Below, one piece after another: positions 1-6,523 of a stretch of DNA of 8,927 nt. Numbering within the stretch: the stretch's first letter is position 1; each line of letters opens with the position of its first letter. The DNA is from an uncultured Synechococcus sp. (lineage in GTDB: Bacteria > Cyanobacteriota > Cyanobacteriia > PCC-6307 > Cyanobiaceae), in NCBI GenBank assembly GCA_913040905.1, contig CAJWIC010000047.1, forward strand, positions 1-8,927, in the 5' to 3' direction. The notes under the pieces were generated by a model. It worked only from the letters and a program-made list of their open reading frames with translations. It ran no database searches and was not told where the DNA came from. The position numbers and the translations under genes are program-made.

Positions 1-1065
1 GGCGGGTTGCACCTGCACAGGCATCCCGTGTCTGAGGTTCAGCAGGTTGGTGGTAGCCACCTTCTGATTGGCCTCAAGGCCCTTGCTAATCGGGTAGAGC
101 TGATTTTCAAGTTCGCCGACCGTGACAGGGGTCTGCAGGGCGAACAGGGCATCAGCGGGCAACTTGCCCGCCTTGATTCCCTTCTCAAGCTTTTCGAGGT
201 CTGCCTTGCCGGGGTTCTCCTTCAACTCATCGAAACTGCCAAGACGGAACACAAAGCTCTGGCCGGAGGTCTGCGTCACTGCGGCGAAAGGAACCGAAAG
301 CTCCTGTTGCGCCTTGATCTGGACGCGAGTACGAAGGCGTTGTCCATCGCGCAGTTTGCCGTCGGCATTGGGGAAGACCGCCTTCACCAGCAGGCCCTGC
401 GTCTTCTTATTGACCCTTGGATCAATCGAATCCACCTTGCCTGTGGCAATCAGGTTCTCACGGCCAGGCGCAATGAGCAGCACCGGCTGCCCCAAAGCCA
501 GACGGTCAGCAAACACCGCAGGCACTTCAACCCGGGCTTCGAGCTCGTTGTTCTGGACCAGGCTGGTGAACACCTGGCCCTGTTGGATCACATCCCCCAC
601 CTTCACCTTCACATCGGAAACTGTGCCGCCGGAAGGGGATCGCAGATTGCTGTAACTGAGCTTGGCCATGGCTGAGATGTATTGGGTGCGATAGCGATCC
701 AGCTCCTTCTGGGAGGTGGCTCCTGTCTCGGCCAGGTAGCGGTAACGCTCGTAGTTGGCCTTAGCGGTTTCAGCCTTGGCTTTTTCCTCTGCTTGATCCA
801 GCACCACCAGCAGCTGGCCCGGATCCACTTCATCCCCTTGCTTGATCTTCAGCTCAAGAATCCGACCACCCGACTGTGCAGCCAGTTCCACCAGGTTGCT
901 GGCTTCCAGGGTGCTCACGGTGTCGACCCCTTCGGTGAAATCCGCCATCTGGGTGGACACGGCCTGGACCTTCGGCGGCGGTGGCTGCTGGGGAGCTTCT
1001 CTTTTACAGGAACTGACTGTGGCCAGAGCGGCGAGGGAAAGGAGCAGTCGCTGCGGATGACGCAC
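1..1065 (-). CDS. RND-type efflux periplasmic adaptor (HlyD/AcrA family) lipoprotein, partial
   Basis: This is a membrane-fusion subunit that would link an inner-membrane RND pump to an outer-membrane channel. The frame is open through the left edge (355 codons visible), and the end seen is near the expected C-terminus. The N-terminus (MRHPQRLLLSLAALATVSSC) is a lipoprotein signal peptide with lipobox VSSC, acylated Cys at 20, followed by a proline-rich linker (27-31). A first lipoyl half lies at about 61-90 (SGGRILELKIKQGDEVDPGQ). A short alpha-hairpin with the adaptor signature LAETGATSQKELD follows at 90-140, then the second lipoyl half (RSPSGGTVSDVKVKVGD, 142-158), a beta-barrel at about 170-260 and a membrane-proximal region. 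The start chosen is GTG at 1065, which gives a proper signal peptide; TTG at 1074 is possible, and an in-frame TAG lies near 1135. No strong Shine-Dalgarno is visible. The pump gene presumably lies beyond the left edge. Substrate is unknown. The family call is firm; RND rather than ABC (DevB) partnership is inferred from the domain pattern and lipobox. Confidence 0.88.
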   Translation of the reverse strand, partial: MRHPQRLLLSLAALATVSSCKREAPQQPPPPKVQAVSTQMADFTEGVDTVSTLEASNLVELAAQSGGRILELKIKQGDEVDPGQLLVVLDQAEEKAKAETAKANYERYRYLAETGATSQKELDRYRTQYISAMAKLSYSNLRSPSGGTVSDVKVKVGDVIQQGQVFTSLVQNNELEARVEVPAVFADRLALGQPVLLIAPGRENLIATGKVDSIDPRVNKKTQGLLVKAVFPNADGKLRDGQRLRTRVQIKAQQELSVPFAAVTQTSGQSFVFRLGSFDELKENPGKADLEKLEKGIKAGKLPADALFALQTPVTVGELENQLYPISKGLEANQKVATTNLLNLRHGMPVQVQPA

Positions 1066-1086
1066 AGGGTTCAAACCGGTAGACGG

Positions 1087-1092
1087 ATTATG
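1087..1092 (-). promoter_or_regulatory. possible -10 box (CATAAT) for the adaptor gene
   Basis: On the minus strand the hexamer CATAAT matches the sigma-70 consensus TATAAT at 5 of 6 positions. It would place a transcript start near 1080, about 15 bases ahead of the GTG at 1065. No convincing -35 box is visible 16-18 bases upstream. It lies at the very start of the divergent rarA frame, so it may be coincidence. Confidence 0.25.
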
Positions 1093-3356
1093 TGATGAAA
1101 GCCATGGAGCTGCAGGTATCGCGCGAGAGGTGTTCTATTGGGACCATCGATGCAGCTCCGTTGAGCCAGGACCTCTTCGCTTATCAGGGTGAACAGCGGC
1201 GACGGCAGCAGGCCCCCCTGGCCGACCGCATGCGTCCTCGCACCCTGGAGGAATTCGAAGGCCAGCAGGGGATCCTTGCCCAGGGGCGTCTCCTCCGGCG
1301 CGCCATCAAGGCCGACCGCGTCGGCAACCTGATCCTGCATGGTCCGCCCGGCGTCGGCAAAACAACCCTGGCCCGGATCGTGGCAAACCACACGCGGGCT
1401 CACTTCAGCAGCCTCAATGCGGTCCTCGCAGGCGTGAAGGATCTGCGCATGGAAGTGGACGCCGCCAAGCAGCGCCTCGAACGCCACGGCCTGCGCTCGA
1501 TCCTGTTCATCGACGAAGTGCACCGCTTCAACAGCGCCCAGCAGGACGCTCTGTTGCCCTGGGTGGAAAACGGAACGGTGACCCTGATCGGCGCCACCAC
1601 GGAGAACCCTTATTTCGAAGTCAACAAAGCGCTGGTCAGCCGCTCACGCCTGTTCCGGCTGCTGCCGCTGGAACCGGACGACCTGCACCAGCTGCTGCAG
1701 CGGGCCCTCAACGATGAGGAACGGGGGTACGGCACACGTCGGGTGATGGTGACTCCTGATGCGGCGGAACATCTGGTGGATGTGGCAGGCGGCGATGCCC
1801 GCAGCCTGCTCAATGCCCTGGAGCTGGCGGTGGAGAGCTCGGAGCCGCAGCCCGATGGAGAGATCCAGATCGACCTGGCGATCGCGGAGGAATCGATCCA
1901 GCAACGCGCCGTGCTGTACGACAAGCAAGGCGATGCCCACTACGACACCATCAGCGCCTTCATCAAATCGCTGAGGGGGTCCGATGCCGATGCCGCCCTG
2001 TTCTGGCTGGCGCGGATGGTGGAGGCCGGCGAGAACCCCCGCTTCATCTTCCGGCGCATGTTGATCGCGGCGGGGGAAGACATCGGCCTGGCCGATCCCC
2101 AGGCCATCGTCGTCGTGGAGGCCTGTGCCGCGGCCTTCGAGCGGGTCGGCCTGCCGGAAGGTCTGTACCCCCTGGCCCAGGCCGCCCTGTACCTGGCCGG
2201 AACCGAAAAAAGCAACAGCGTGCTGGGGTTCTTCGATGCTCTCAAGAGCGTGCGTGAGGCGAACCGCCAGGACGTGCCCAGCCACCTGAGGGATGCCAAC
2301 CGCGACGGGGCGGCCTTCGGTGATGGCGTCGGGTACCGCTACCCCCATGCCTATGCGGAGCATTGGGTGGAACAGCAGTACCTTCCCACCGCACTGCAGG
2401 GGGAAGTGTTCTGGCAACCCGGTCAGCTGGGCTGGGAAGGAGAACGCCGGGAGCGCATGGCCGAACGACGAGCCGCTCAGCTGGCAGCCGCGGCGGAACT
2501 GGCGACGGAACAGCCGCTGTTGCTGAGCAGTGGTCCCGACAGTCCGGCGATGGAGCGCTGGATTCAGCGGCAGCTGGCACAGGAGGGCGACCGTCTTCAC
2601 CAGCTCCGTCAACGGCTCTGGGCCGGTGTGACGTGGCAGCGCCAGGACAGGGTGTTGCTGCTGGGCTGTCATTCCCTGCTCTGGGCGCTGGATCCGTTGC
2701 GTCAGGCGCCGGAAGGGGGCGTCACCCTGGTGTGTCCAAGCCCCGAGGATCGCCAGCGGCTGGCGGCGCAGGTCGACCTGCTGGAACCGGAGCGCCAACC
2801 ACAGCTCGTGGACGGACTCGAAGCGCTGCCCTCCGATCAGATCTTCGACTGGATCGGCGGGCGCCTGGGGACGGCGGATCTGCTGGACATGAACTGGGAC
2901 GCACTGGTGCAATCCCTGACGGTCCACAGCACCGATCACACCGGCCTGCGCCTGCTGATCAGCTGCGCCGAGCGTGGGCCCGCAGGGGCCCTCGGCAGCT
3001 CACACGCCGCCGCATCGTCTCTGTCTCAGTTGGTGGAACAGGAACAGCAGTGGCTGCAACAGCTGCAGATCCAGACGGAGCCCTTCGAACAACGGGGATG
3101 GTGCCTTGACATCCAGCAATGGCAGGAGCTGCTGACCCTGCCTGGGGGCCAATCCCTGGCGGAACGATGGCTGGGTGACGGCGCGGCCTATCGACAAATG
3201 CTCGGCCCCGTCGATCCGGAACCACTGCAGTTGCTGCGAACAACCCTGGAGGGCCTTGGCCCGGAGGGATTGCGCCTGCCGATGCGGCATCAATTAATCA
3301 CAGGGAAGCAAGTCCAGGCAAAAGAGCATCGAACAGCGAATCTTCTAGAGACATAG
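1092..3356 (+). CDS. rarA: RarA/MgsA-type AAA+ ATPase fused to a methyltransferase-like C-terminal domain
   Basis: RarA (MgsA) is a clamp-loader-related AAA+ ATPase that acts at stalled replication forks. The N-terminal 450 residues are textbook: Walker A GPPGVGKT (84-91), Walker B ILFIDE (137-142), sensor 1 GATTEN (167-172), sensor 2 GGDAR (233-237), then the conserved helical tetramerisation part ([15 protein letters not shown] at 276-290, [19 protein letters not shown] at 318-336, GVGYRYPH at 412-419). E. coli RarA is about 447 residues; this protein has about 300 more. The extension holds an alternating beta/alpha stretch resembling a class I methyltransferase fold ([11 protein letters not shown] at 521-531, [10 protein letters not shown] at 544-553, [12 protein letters not shown] at 619-630), but the SAM-binding glycine motif is degenerate. 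Similar RarA/unknown-domain fusions are known in cyanobacteria. The start is uncertain: GTG 1092, ATG 1095, ATG 1104 and TTG 1161 are all in frame without a clear Shine-Dalgarno, and family-like sequence begins only at about residue 27. The N-terminal function is secure; the role of the C-terminal domain is unknown. Confidence 0.93.
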   Translation: MMKAMELQVSRERCSIGTIDAAPLSQDLFAYQGEQRRRQQAPLADRMRPRTLEEFEGQQGILAQGRLLRRAIKADRVGNLILHGPPGVGKTTLARIVANHTRAHFSSLNAVLAGVKDLRMEVDAAKQRLERHGLRSILFIDEVHRFNSAQQDALLPWVENGTVTLIGATTENPYFEVNKALVSRSRLFRLLPLEPDDLHQLLQRALNDEERGYGTRRVMVTPDAAEHLVDVAGGDARSLLNALELAVESSEPQPDGEIQIDLAIAEESIQQRAVLYDKQGDAHYDTISAFIKSLRGSDADAALFWLARMVEAGENPRFIFRRMLIAAGEDIGLADPQAIVVVEACAAAFERVGLPEGLYPLAQAALYLAGTEKSNSVLGFFDALKSVREANRQDVPSHLRDANRDGAAFGDGVGYRYPHAYAEHWVEQQYLPTALQGEVFWQPGQLGWEGERRERMAERRAAQLAAAAELATEQPLLLSSGPDSPAMERWIQRQLAQEGDRLHQLRQRLWAGVTWQRQDRVLLLGCHSLLWALDPLRQAPEGGVTLVCPSPEDRQRLAAQVDLLEPERQPQLVDGLEALPSDQIFDWIGGRLGTADLLDMNWDALVQSLTVHSTDHTGLRLLISCAERGPAGALGSSHAAASSLSQLVEQEQQWLQQLQIQTEPFEQRGWCLDIQQWQELLTLPGGQSLAERWLGDGAAYRQMLGPVDPEPLQLLRTTLEGLGPEGLRLPMRHQLITGKQVQAKEHRTANLLET

Positions 3357-3423
3357 GATCTTTTTTCCTCTCAATACTATAAACAACAAAAATTAGGCGG
3401 CGCCCTTAAAATGCCGAAGATTA
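3357..3423. other. AT-rich convergent intergenic spacer
   Basis: This is a 67-bp gap between the 3' ends of the ATPase gene and the DUF1400 gene. By hand count the stretch 3361-3420 is about 37% GC, far below the coding DNA to its left. A run of six T at 3361-3366 follows a weak stem at best (AGAGA pairing with TCTTT, one G-T wobble) just past the rarA stop. That could be a poor intrinsic terminator, but I do not call one. GGCGCC in the middle is a 6-bp palindrome without flanking pairing. Confidence 0.5.
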
Positions 3424-4011
3424 TTAATTTAAAGCCACATCTCTTGCGATACAAGCAGGCAAGAACAAATACCAAGTCACCAAGGAAGAAGCCTGGCGTT
3501 GATCAACCTTTTCAGGAGCACAAATAACCAACCCACCGCCATCTGACGAATCTTCGCTAGCCAGACGGAAGTCAACAGGAAGGTTGCTTATAATTCCAAC
3601 CGATGAAAGCTTGCCGCCAAGCGAAGCCTTAATTATAGCTGAACGCAAAGCTGGAATTGCAGAATTTCGCTGCCCATTTCGAGGATAATAGGAAGAGGTA
3701 TGAAGCGAAAGAAAATTAATTCCTTCTCGACTATTTAAAAATCTAGCAACTCTTACCACGTCTACATTATATACCTTTCTCATTCCAAACCGAATCTCGT
3801 CTGCTGTCCATCCAGAGTCTCTTATACTTGCATAAAGCGAGCGATCATTGATACTGCCTGTCTCCAAAAAACTTAGAAATGCAGGCAAATTACCAACCCA
3901 GTCCGCACCCCCTGTACCCCAGCTAAAAAAATTATTTGCAAAAGCCCCAGGCGCAGACATCAATGCCATAGTTGCACAAGCAGCAAGGCCAGCTACAGCA
4001 CGATTGAACAC
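3424..4011 (-). CDS. secreted stand-alone DUF1400-domain protein
   Basis: The 195-residue product has a Sec signal peptide: arginine at 4, hydrophobic core at about 6-20, likely cleavage after AFA at 24-26. The mature part matches the pattern of DUF1400, which usually precedes an alpha/beta hydrolase in cyanobacterial proteins: a helix with LPAFLSFLETGSI (42-54), LYASIRDSGWTADEIR (59-74), YNVDVVRVARFLNSREG (81-97), ALRSAIIKAS (121-130) and ISNLPVDFRL (141-150). No catalytic hydrolase domain follows, only a 45-residue tail with Cys164 and Cys187, which could pair if exported. The biochemical role of DUF1400 is not known. The start is GTG at 4011, chosen because it gives a complete signal peptide; the next in-frame ATG (residue 15) would remove most of it. 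No clear Shine-Dalgarno is seen. The gene is much more AT-rich than its neighbours and uses codons such as ATA that are scarce next door, which suggests transfer or a fast-evolving locus. It stands alone on its strand. Confidence 0.8.
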   Translation of the reverse strand: MFNRAVAGLAACATMALMSAPGAFANNFFSWGTGGADWVGNLPAFLSFLETGSINDRSLYASIRDSGWTADEIRFGMRKVYNVDVVRVARFLNSREGINFLSLHTSSYYPRNGQRNSAIPALRSAIIKASLGGKLSSVGIISNLPVDFRLASEDSSDGGGLVICAPEKVDQRQASSLVTWYLFLPACIARDVALN

Positions 4012-4191
4012 AGGCTACAAATAAAGAATCAATGAATTCATACAATAGCCTCAGTGACGAAAACCGTCCATAAACCTAACCAGCCTGTAATTATTCAGCC
4101 GTTGACAAGCGAGATCACTGATTAACACAACATAAGGCACAAGCATCTCCACCGATTGGGGCTAAGCAGGAATGGATTCCGGTCATTCACG
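4012..4191. other. intergenic region upstream of the DUF1400 gene
   Basis: This 180-bp gap must hold the promoter of the leftward DUF1400 gene and the 3' end of the leftward small membrane-protein gene. A perfect 10-bp palindrome, ATGAATTCAT, lies at 4032-4041, about 20 bases ahead of the DUF1400 start, and could be a short operator. On the minus strand TATTGT just upstream is a weak -10 candidate with no matching -35. I see no convincing terminator, RNA gene or small coding frame. Confidence 0.45.
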
Positions 4192-4695
4192 CTACTGAAC
4201 ATCGAGCAATGTCCATCCCGCTGGGCATCTTGTTTCCACCCGATCGCTGATCTGATCCTTTCGGCCACGACAGGACCAACTGGTCAAGGTCCCTCCTCGT
4301 CGTTCGACCCCCGCCAGAAAGGCCTCCGAGCCACGCCGGGGCATAACCCTCAGCGTTGTCGTCAGCAGATCGCGATCCACACGGGTGTCCAGACGCTGCG
4401 GAACAGACAGCCCGAGATCGGCCAGCGATGGCGAAAAACCTCCCCAGTAGTGACGAGCCATCTGGCCACGGATGAACTCTTTCAGCAACATCTGGGCCTC
4501 ACGCCGCTGATCTAATTCGATTTCCCGCTCGGCCAACTGTTCGATCAACCGGGCATCAGAAACCTGCGACGTCCCTCCATTGCCCGGCGCCATGGAGGAA
4601 TGCCGATCAGTCGTCAACCCCAACGCTCCGATGACCACCAACGGGGTGACGGCCATCAGGCTCACCAGCGAGTGGGCCCAGCGCTGATGGTCCAT
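4192..4695 (-). CDS. small single-pass membrane protein of unknown function, possibly pilin-like
   Basis: I do not recognise this gene with certainty. From ATG 4695 the product has 167 residues. It starts with a short n-region (MDHQRWAHS), then one hydrophobic helix at about 9-27 (LVSLMAVTPLVVIGALGL), a polar linker, a charged helix at about 47-77 (rich in E, R and Q), and a compact C-terminal domain. The segment RGQMARHYWGGFSPSLADLGL (76-96) resembles the stretch that follows the helix in type IV pilin-like G/H proteins of cyanobacteria. Two cysteines near the end (142 and 157, in SWSCRG and TRCPAGW) could form a periplasmic disulfide. There is no prepilin peptidase site with the usual G-F-T-L-x-E pattern, so a pilin role is only a suggestion. 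An alternative in-frame TTG at 4722 would add 9 residues and overlap the stop of the phosphopantetheinyl transferase gene by 4 bases (TTGA). Either way it probably shares that transcript. Neither start has a clear Shine-Dalgarno. Confidence 0.72.
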   Translation of the reverse strand: MDHQRWAHSLVSLMAVTPLVVIGALGLTTDRHSSMAPGNGGTSQVSDARLIEQLAEREIELDQRREAQMLLKEFIRGQMARHYWGGFSPSLADLGLSVPQRLDTRVDRDLLTTTLRVMPRRGSEAFLAGVERRGGTLTSWSCRGRKDQISDRVETRCPAGWTLLDVQ

Positions 4696-4718
4696 CGGAA
4701 CTGCTGGAGGAAGGAATT

Positions 4719-5402
4719 TCAAGCTAGGCAGATCGGCCCAACCTGTCCTGCGCCGCTGGCCACGGCCATCAGCCAGCCATTCAGCTGCAGGCGCAGCACC
4801 GGCACGGGATCCACCAGCTCTGGATGCACCCCCTGGCAGGCATCAGCACCACAACGCCAACGGCTCAGATCAACCGCCAGGCTGCCGCGTTGCATCTTGA
4901 TCAGCGCTTCCTTGGCCACCCACTGCTTCAACACGGCCCAGCGCAACGGTTCACCCGAAAGACCGTCGAGTTCGCGTCGATCCGCAGCTTCAAAAAAACG
5001 ATCTGCCAATGCCGCTGCGGGAAAGCGACGGTCGCTGCGTTCCAGGTCCACCCCCACAGCATCGGGGGACCAGGCCACGAACACCGCCTCACAGCAATGA
5101 CTGAGGCTCACATACCCCCAACCATCAGCAAGGGTTGGGGGCTCGCCCGGTGGTGACTGCAACGGCACCACGGCTGGATCAACACCAAAGCCGTCGGCGA
5201 GGCAGCGCCGCATCCAGAGCCGGGAGCGCCGGAACTCAACGGCCCGGGCGCTGGCCATGCCCTGCATCCAAGCCGTCTCTGCAAGCGAAAGCTCCACGTC
5301 AGATGGCAGATCCTGGTGTTCCGAGATCAGCCACAGGGCCGTTACGCTTCTGCCTCCATGCAGTGGCAGCTCCAGTGGCTCTCCAGATCGGTGATCCGGC
5401 AC
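4719..5402 (-). CDS. 4'-phosphopantetheinyl transferase (Sfp/HetI type)
   Basis: This enzyme transfers the 4'-phosphopantetheine arm of CoA to a serine of acyl or peptidyl carrier proteins, converting apo-ACP to holo-ACP in the cytosol. The 227-residue length suits the Sfp class, and the three signature motifs are present: VSLSH (98-102), VGVDLE (116-121, Mg-binding Asp119 and Glu121) and W-VAKEALIK (161-169, with Glu165 and Lys169). The RFFEAAD segment (135-141) is also typical. Cyanobacteria generally lack AcpS, so an Sfp-type enzyme is expected to serve fatty-acid ACP. The GTG start at 5402 is the only start that keeps the N-terminal strand VTALWLIS; an in-frame TGA lies just upstream at 5411-5409. 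The first 28 bases overlap the start of the divergent peroxiredoxin gene. The small membrane-protein gene follows closely downstream. Confidence 0.92.
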   Translation of the reverse strand: MPDHRSGEPLELPLHGGRSVTALWLISEHQDLPSDVELSLAETAWMQGMASARAVEFRRSRLWMRRCLADGFGVDPAVVPLQSPPGEPPTLADGWGYVSLSHCCEAVFVAWSPDAVGVDLERSDRRFPAAALADRFFEAADRRELDGLSGEPLRWAVLKQWVAKEALIKMQRGSLAVDLSRWRCGADACQGVHPELVDPVPVLRLQLNGWLMAVASGAGQVGPICLA

Positions 5403-5842
5403 CCGATTTCACGCTCCCCAATCAGGACGGCGACCCGGTACAGCTATCGACGTTGCGAGGGCAACGAGTCGTCCTCTACTTCTATCCCAAAGACGACACC
5501 CCAGGCTGCACCAAAGAGGCCTGCAACTTCCGTGATCGCTGGGATCGCTTTGAACAGCACGGCATCAAGGTGCTTGGCATCAGCAAAGACAACGCCACGT
5601 CCCACACCAAATTCATCAGCAAGCACGAGCTCCCCTTCACGCTGCTGACGGATGTCGAACCCTGCGAGGTCGCCAGCAGCTACGACAGTTACGGCCTGAA
5701 GAAATTCATGGGTCGTGAATACATGGGCATGATGCGCCACACCTTCGTGGTGGATGCCGACGGCAAGCTCGAGAAGATCTATTGGAAAGTGAAGTCCGCC
5801 ACCATGGCCGACACCATTCTCAGTGATCTGGAACTGGCTTGA
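5375..5842 (+). CDS. bcp: thioredoxin-dependent peroxiredoxin, Bcp/PrxQ type
   Basis: This is an atypical two-cysteine peroxiredoxin that reduces hydrogen peroxide and organic hydroperoxides with electrons from thioredoxin. The peroxidatic cysteine is Cys45 in YPKDDTPGCTKEAC (37-50). The resolving Cys50 sits five residues later, the PrxQ/BCP hallmark. Thr42 and Arg121 (RHTFVVD, 121-127) complete the active site. An extra Cys97 is present. GTG at 5375 gives VALQIGDPAPDFTLP and 155 residues, matching the usual BCP length (E. coli 156); GTG 5363 would add four residues. The frame stays open upstream to 5135, but that part reads as shadow of the opposite-strand gene. There is no clear Shine-Dalgarno. 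The 5' end overlaps the divergent phosphopantetheinyl transferase by 28 bp and the 3' end overlaps coaX by 23 bp, so the gene is fully locked between opposite-strand genes. Confidence 0.94.
   Translation: MALQIGDPAPDFTLPNQDGDPVQLSTLRGQRVVLYFYPKDDTPGCTKEACNFRDRWDRFEQHGIKVLGISKDNATSHTKFISKHELPFTLLTDVEPCEVASSYDSYGLKKFMGREYMGMMRHTFVVDADGKLEKIYWKVKSATMADTILSDLELA
5414..5419 (-). promoter_or_regulatory. Shine-Dalgarno (GGGGAG) for the phosphopantetheinyl transferase
   Basis: On the minus strand GGGGAG stands 11 bases ahead of the GTG at 5402. The spacing is slightly long, but it supports that start. The site lies inside the coding sequence of the peroxiredoxin on the other strand, so the leader and promoter of this gene must be inside that gene too. 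Confidence 0.45.
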
Positions 5843-6518
5843 TCACCGGGATCAGATCCACCATGGCCTGCAGCTGCAGCTGCTGATCCATCTGAACTGA
5901 TAAACCGCGCCGGATCAGTTCTTCCTGCAGCCAGGGGGCGTCGCCACCGCACAGCCATAGGCACGCCCCACTGCGCTGTTGCGCGTCCACAACGGCTGCG
6001 GCCAGTCCCTGCATCACTCCCTGGCCCATCGCCTCTGCTGTGCCCTTTGGGAATGGATCATCGAAACGCTGTTGCCCGGTCACGGCAGGCAGCAACGCTG
6101 TTCCGGATGCCATGGCCTGCAGCTGCAGCCGCAATCCAGGCATCAAACGGCCACCGCGAAAGCAGCCATGCGCATCGATCAGGGTGAGGCTCAGAACAGT
6201 GCCGGCATCAGCCAGCAACAGCCCCTGATCGAGATCACAACCGTTGGAACGTTGACGTCTCCAGGCGCCCCAGGCCCCGAGGGCTCGGTCGACACCAAGC
6301 CAGGGCGGACAGCCTTCCAGAGGGACATCATCCAAGAGAAGTCTGGAATCTTGAGCCTCCTCAAGCGCTGCGGGCACCTCTCCAACCGCAGCCCAGATCA
6401 GCTTGGAGGTATCGATCCTCATGGGATCGGGAGCAGCATGCTGAAAGCACCAACGACCATCGTGCCGATGGGCCCAATGCCAGCGGCTGTTGCCGATCAG
6501 CAAGGCACAGGACGTCAT
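5820..6518 (-). CDS. coaX: type III pantothenate kinase (CoaX)
   Basis: CoaX phosphorylates pantothenate with ATP, the first step of CoA synthesis, in the cytosol. The 232-residue protein shows the family landmarks: a phosphate loop LLIGNSRWHWA (6-16), LGVDRALGAW (74-83, the GxDR motif), ADAGTVLSLTLID (103-115, phosphate 2 motif with Asp104), and GGRLMPGLRLQ (122-132). In the first loop the usual DxGNT aspartate is replaced by leucine (residue 7) and the threonine by serine. I recall an IGNSR-x-HW form from other cyanobacterial CoaX proteins, so this is likely lineage-typical rather than decay. ATG 6518 is preferred over upstream ATG 6581: family sequence begins there, GGCGGA lies directly in front, and the longer version would run back into cysH by 58 bp. 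Only 5 bp separate it from the cysH stop, so the two are probably one transcript. The stop overlaps the 3' end of bcp on the other strand. Confidence 0.88.
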   Translation of the reverse strand: MTSCALLIGNSRWHWAHRHDGRWCFQHAAPDPMRIDTSKLIWAAVGEVPAALEEAQDSRLLLDDVPLEGCPPWLGVDRALGAWGAWRRQRSNGCDLDQGLLLADAGTVLSLTLIDAHGCFRGGRLMPGLRLQLQAMASGTALLPAVTGQQRFDDPFPKGTAEAMGQGVMQGLAAAVVDAQQRSGACLWLCGGDAPWLQEELIRRGLSVQMDQQLQLQAMVDLIPVIKPVPDH

Positions 6519-6523
6519 TCCGC

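Noticed and set aside
7..675. Plus-strand open frame of 222 codons at the left end
   Set aside because: It is the shadow of the adaptor gene, which is open through the left edge on the minus strand and has a clean domain order.
1644..2939. Long open frame on the minus strand opposite rarA (431 codons)
   Set aside because: It lies wholly antisense to a well-supported ATPase gene in GC-rich DNA, where such shadow frames are common, and its translation shows no recognisable domain.
4102..4107. TTGACA, a perfect -35 box on the plus strand
   Set aside because: No -10 box lies 16-18 bases downstream and no plus-strand gene follows, so it is probably chance in AT-richer DNA.
4169..4180. Inverted repeat GGAAT-GG-ATTCC just past the stop of the small membrane-protein gene
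   Set aside because: The 2-base loop and 5-bp stem without a T-run do not make an intrinsic terminator.
3424..4722. Possible new defence or mobile-element cargo in the AT-rich area
   Set aside because: Only one secreted DUF1400 protein and one small membrane protein are present; there is no nuclease, transposase, integrase, toxin pair, terminal repeat or tRNA-linked attachment site.
5135..5374. 80-codon upstream extension of the peroxiredoxin frame
   Set aside because: The family's normal N-terminus begins at 5375, and this stretch is arginine/proline-rich antisense sequence of the phosphopantetheinyl transferase.
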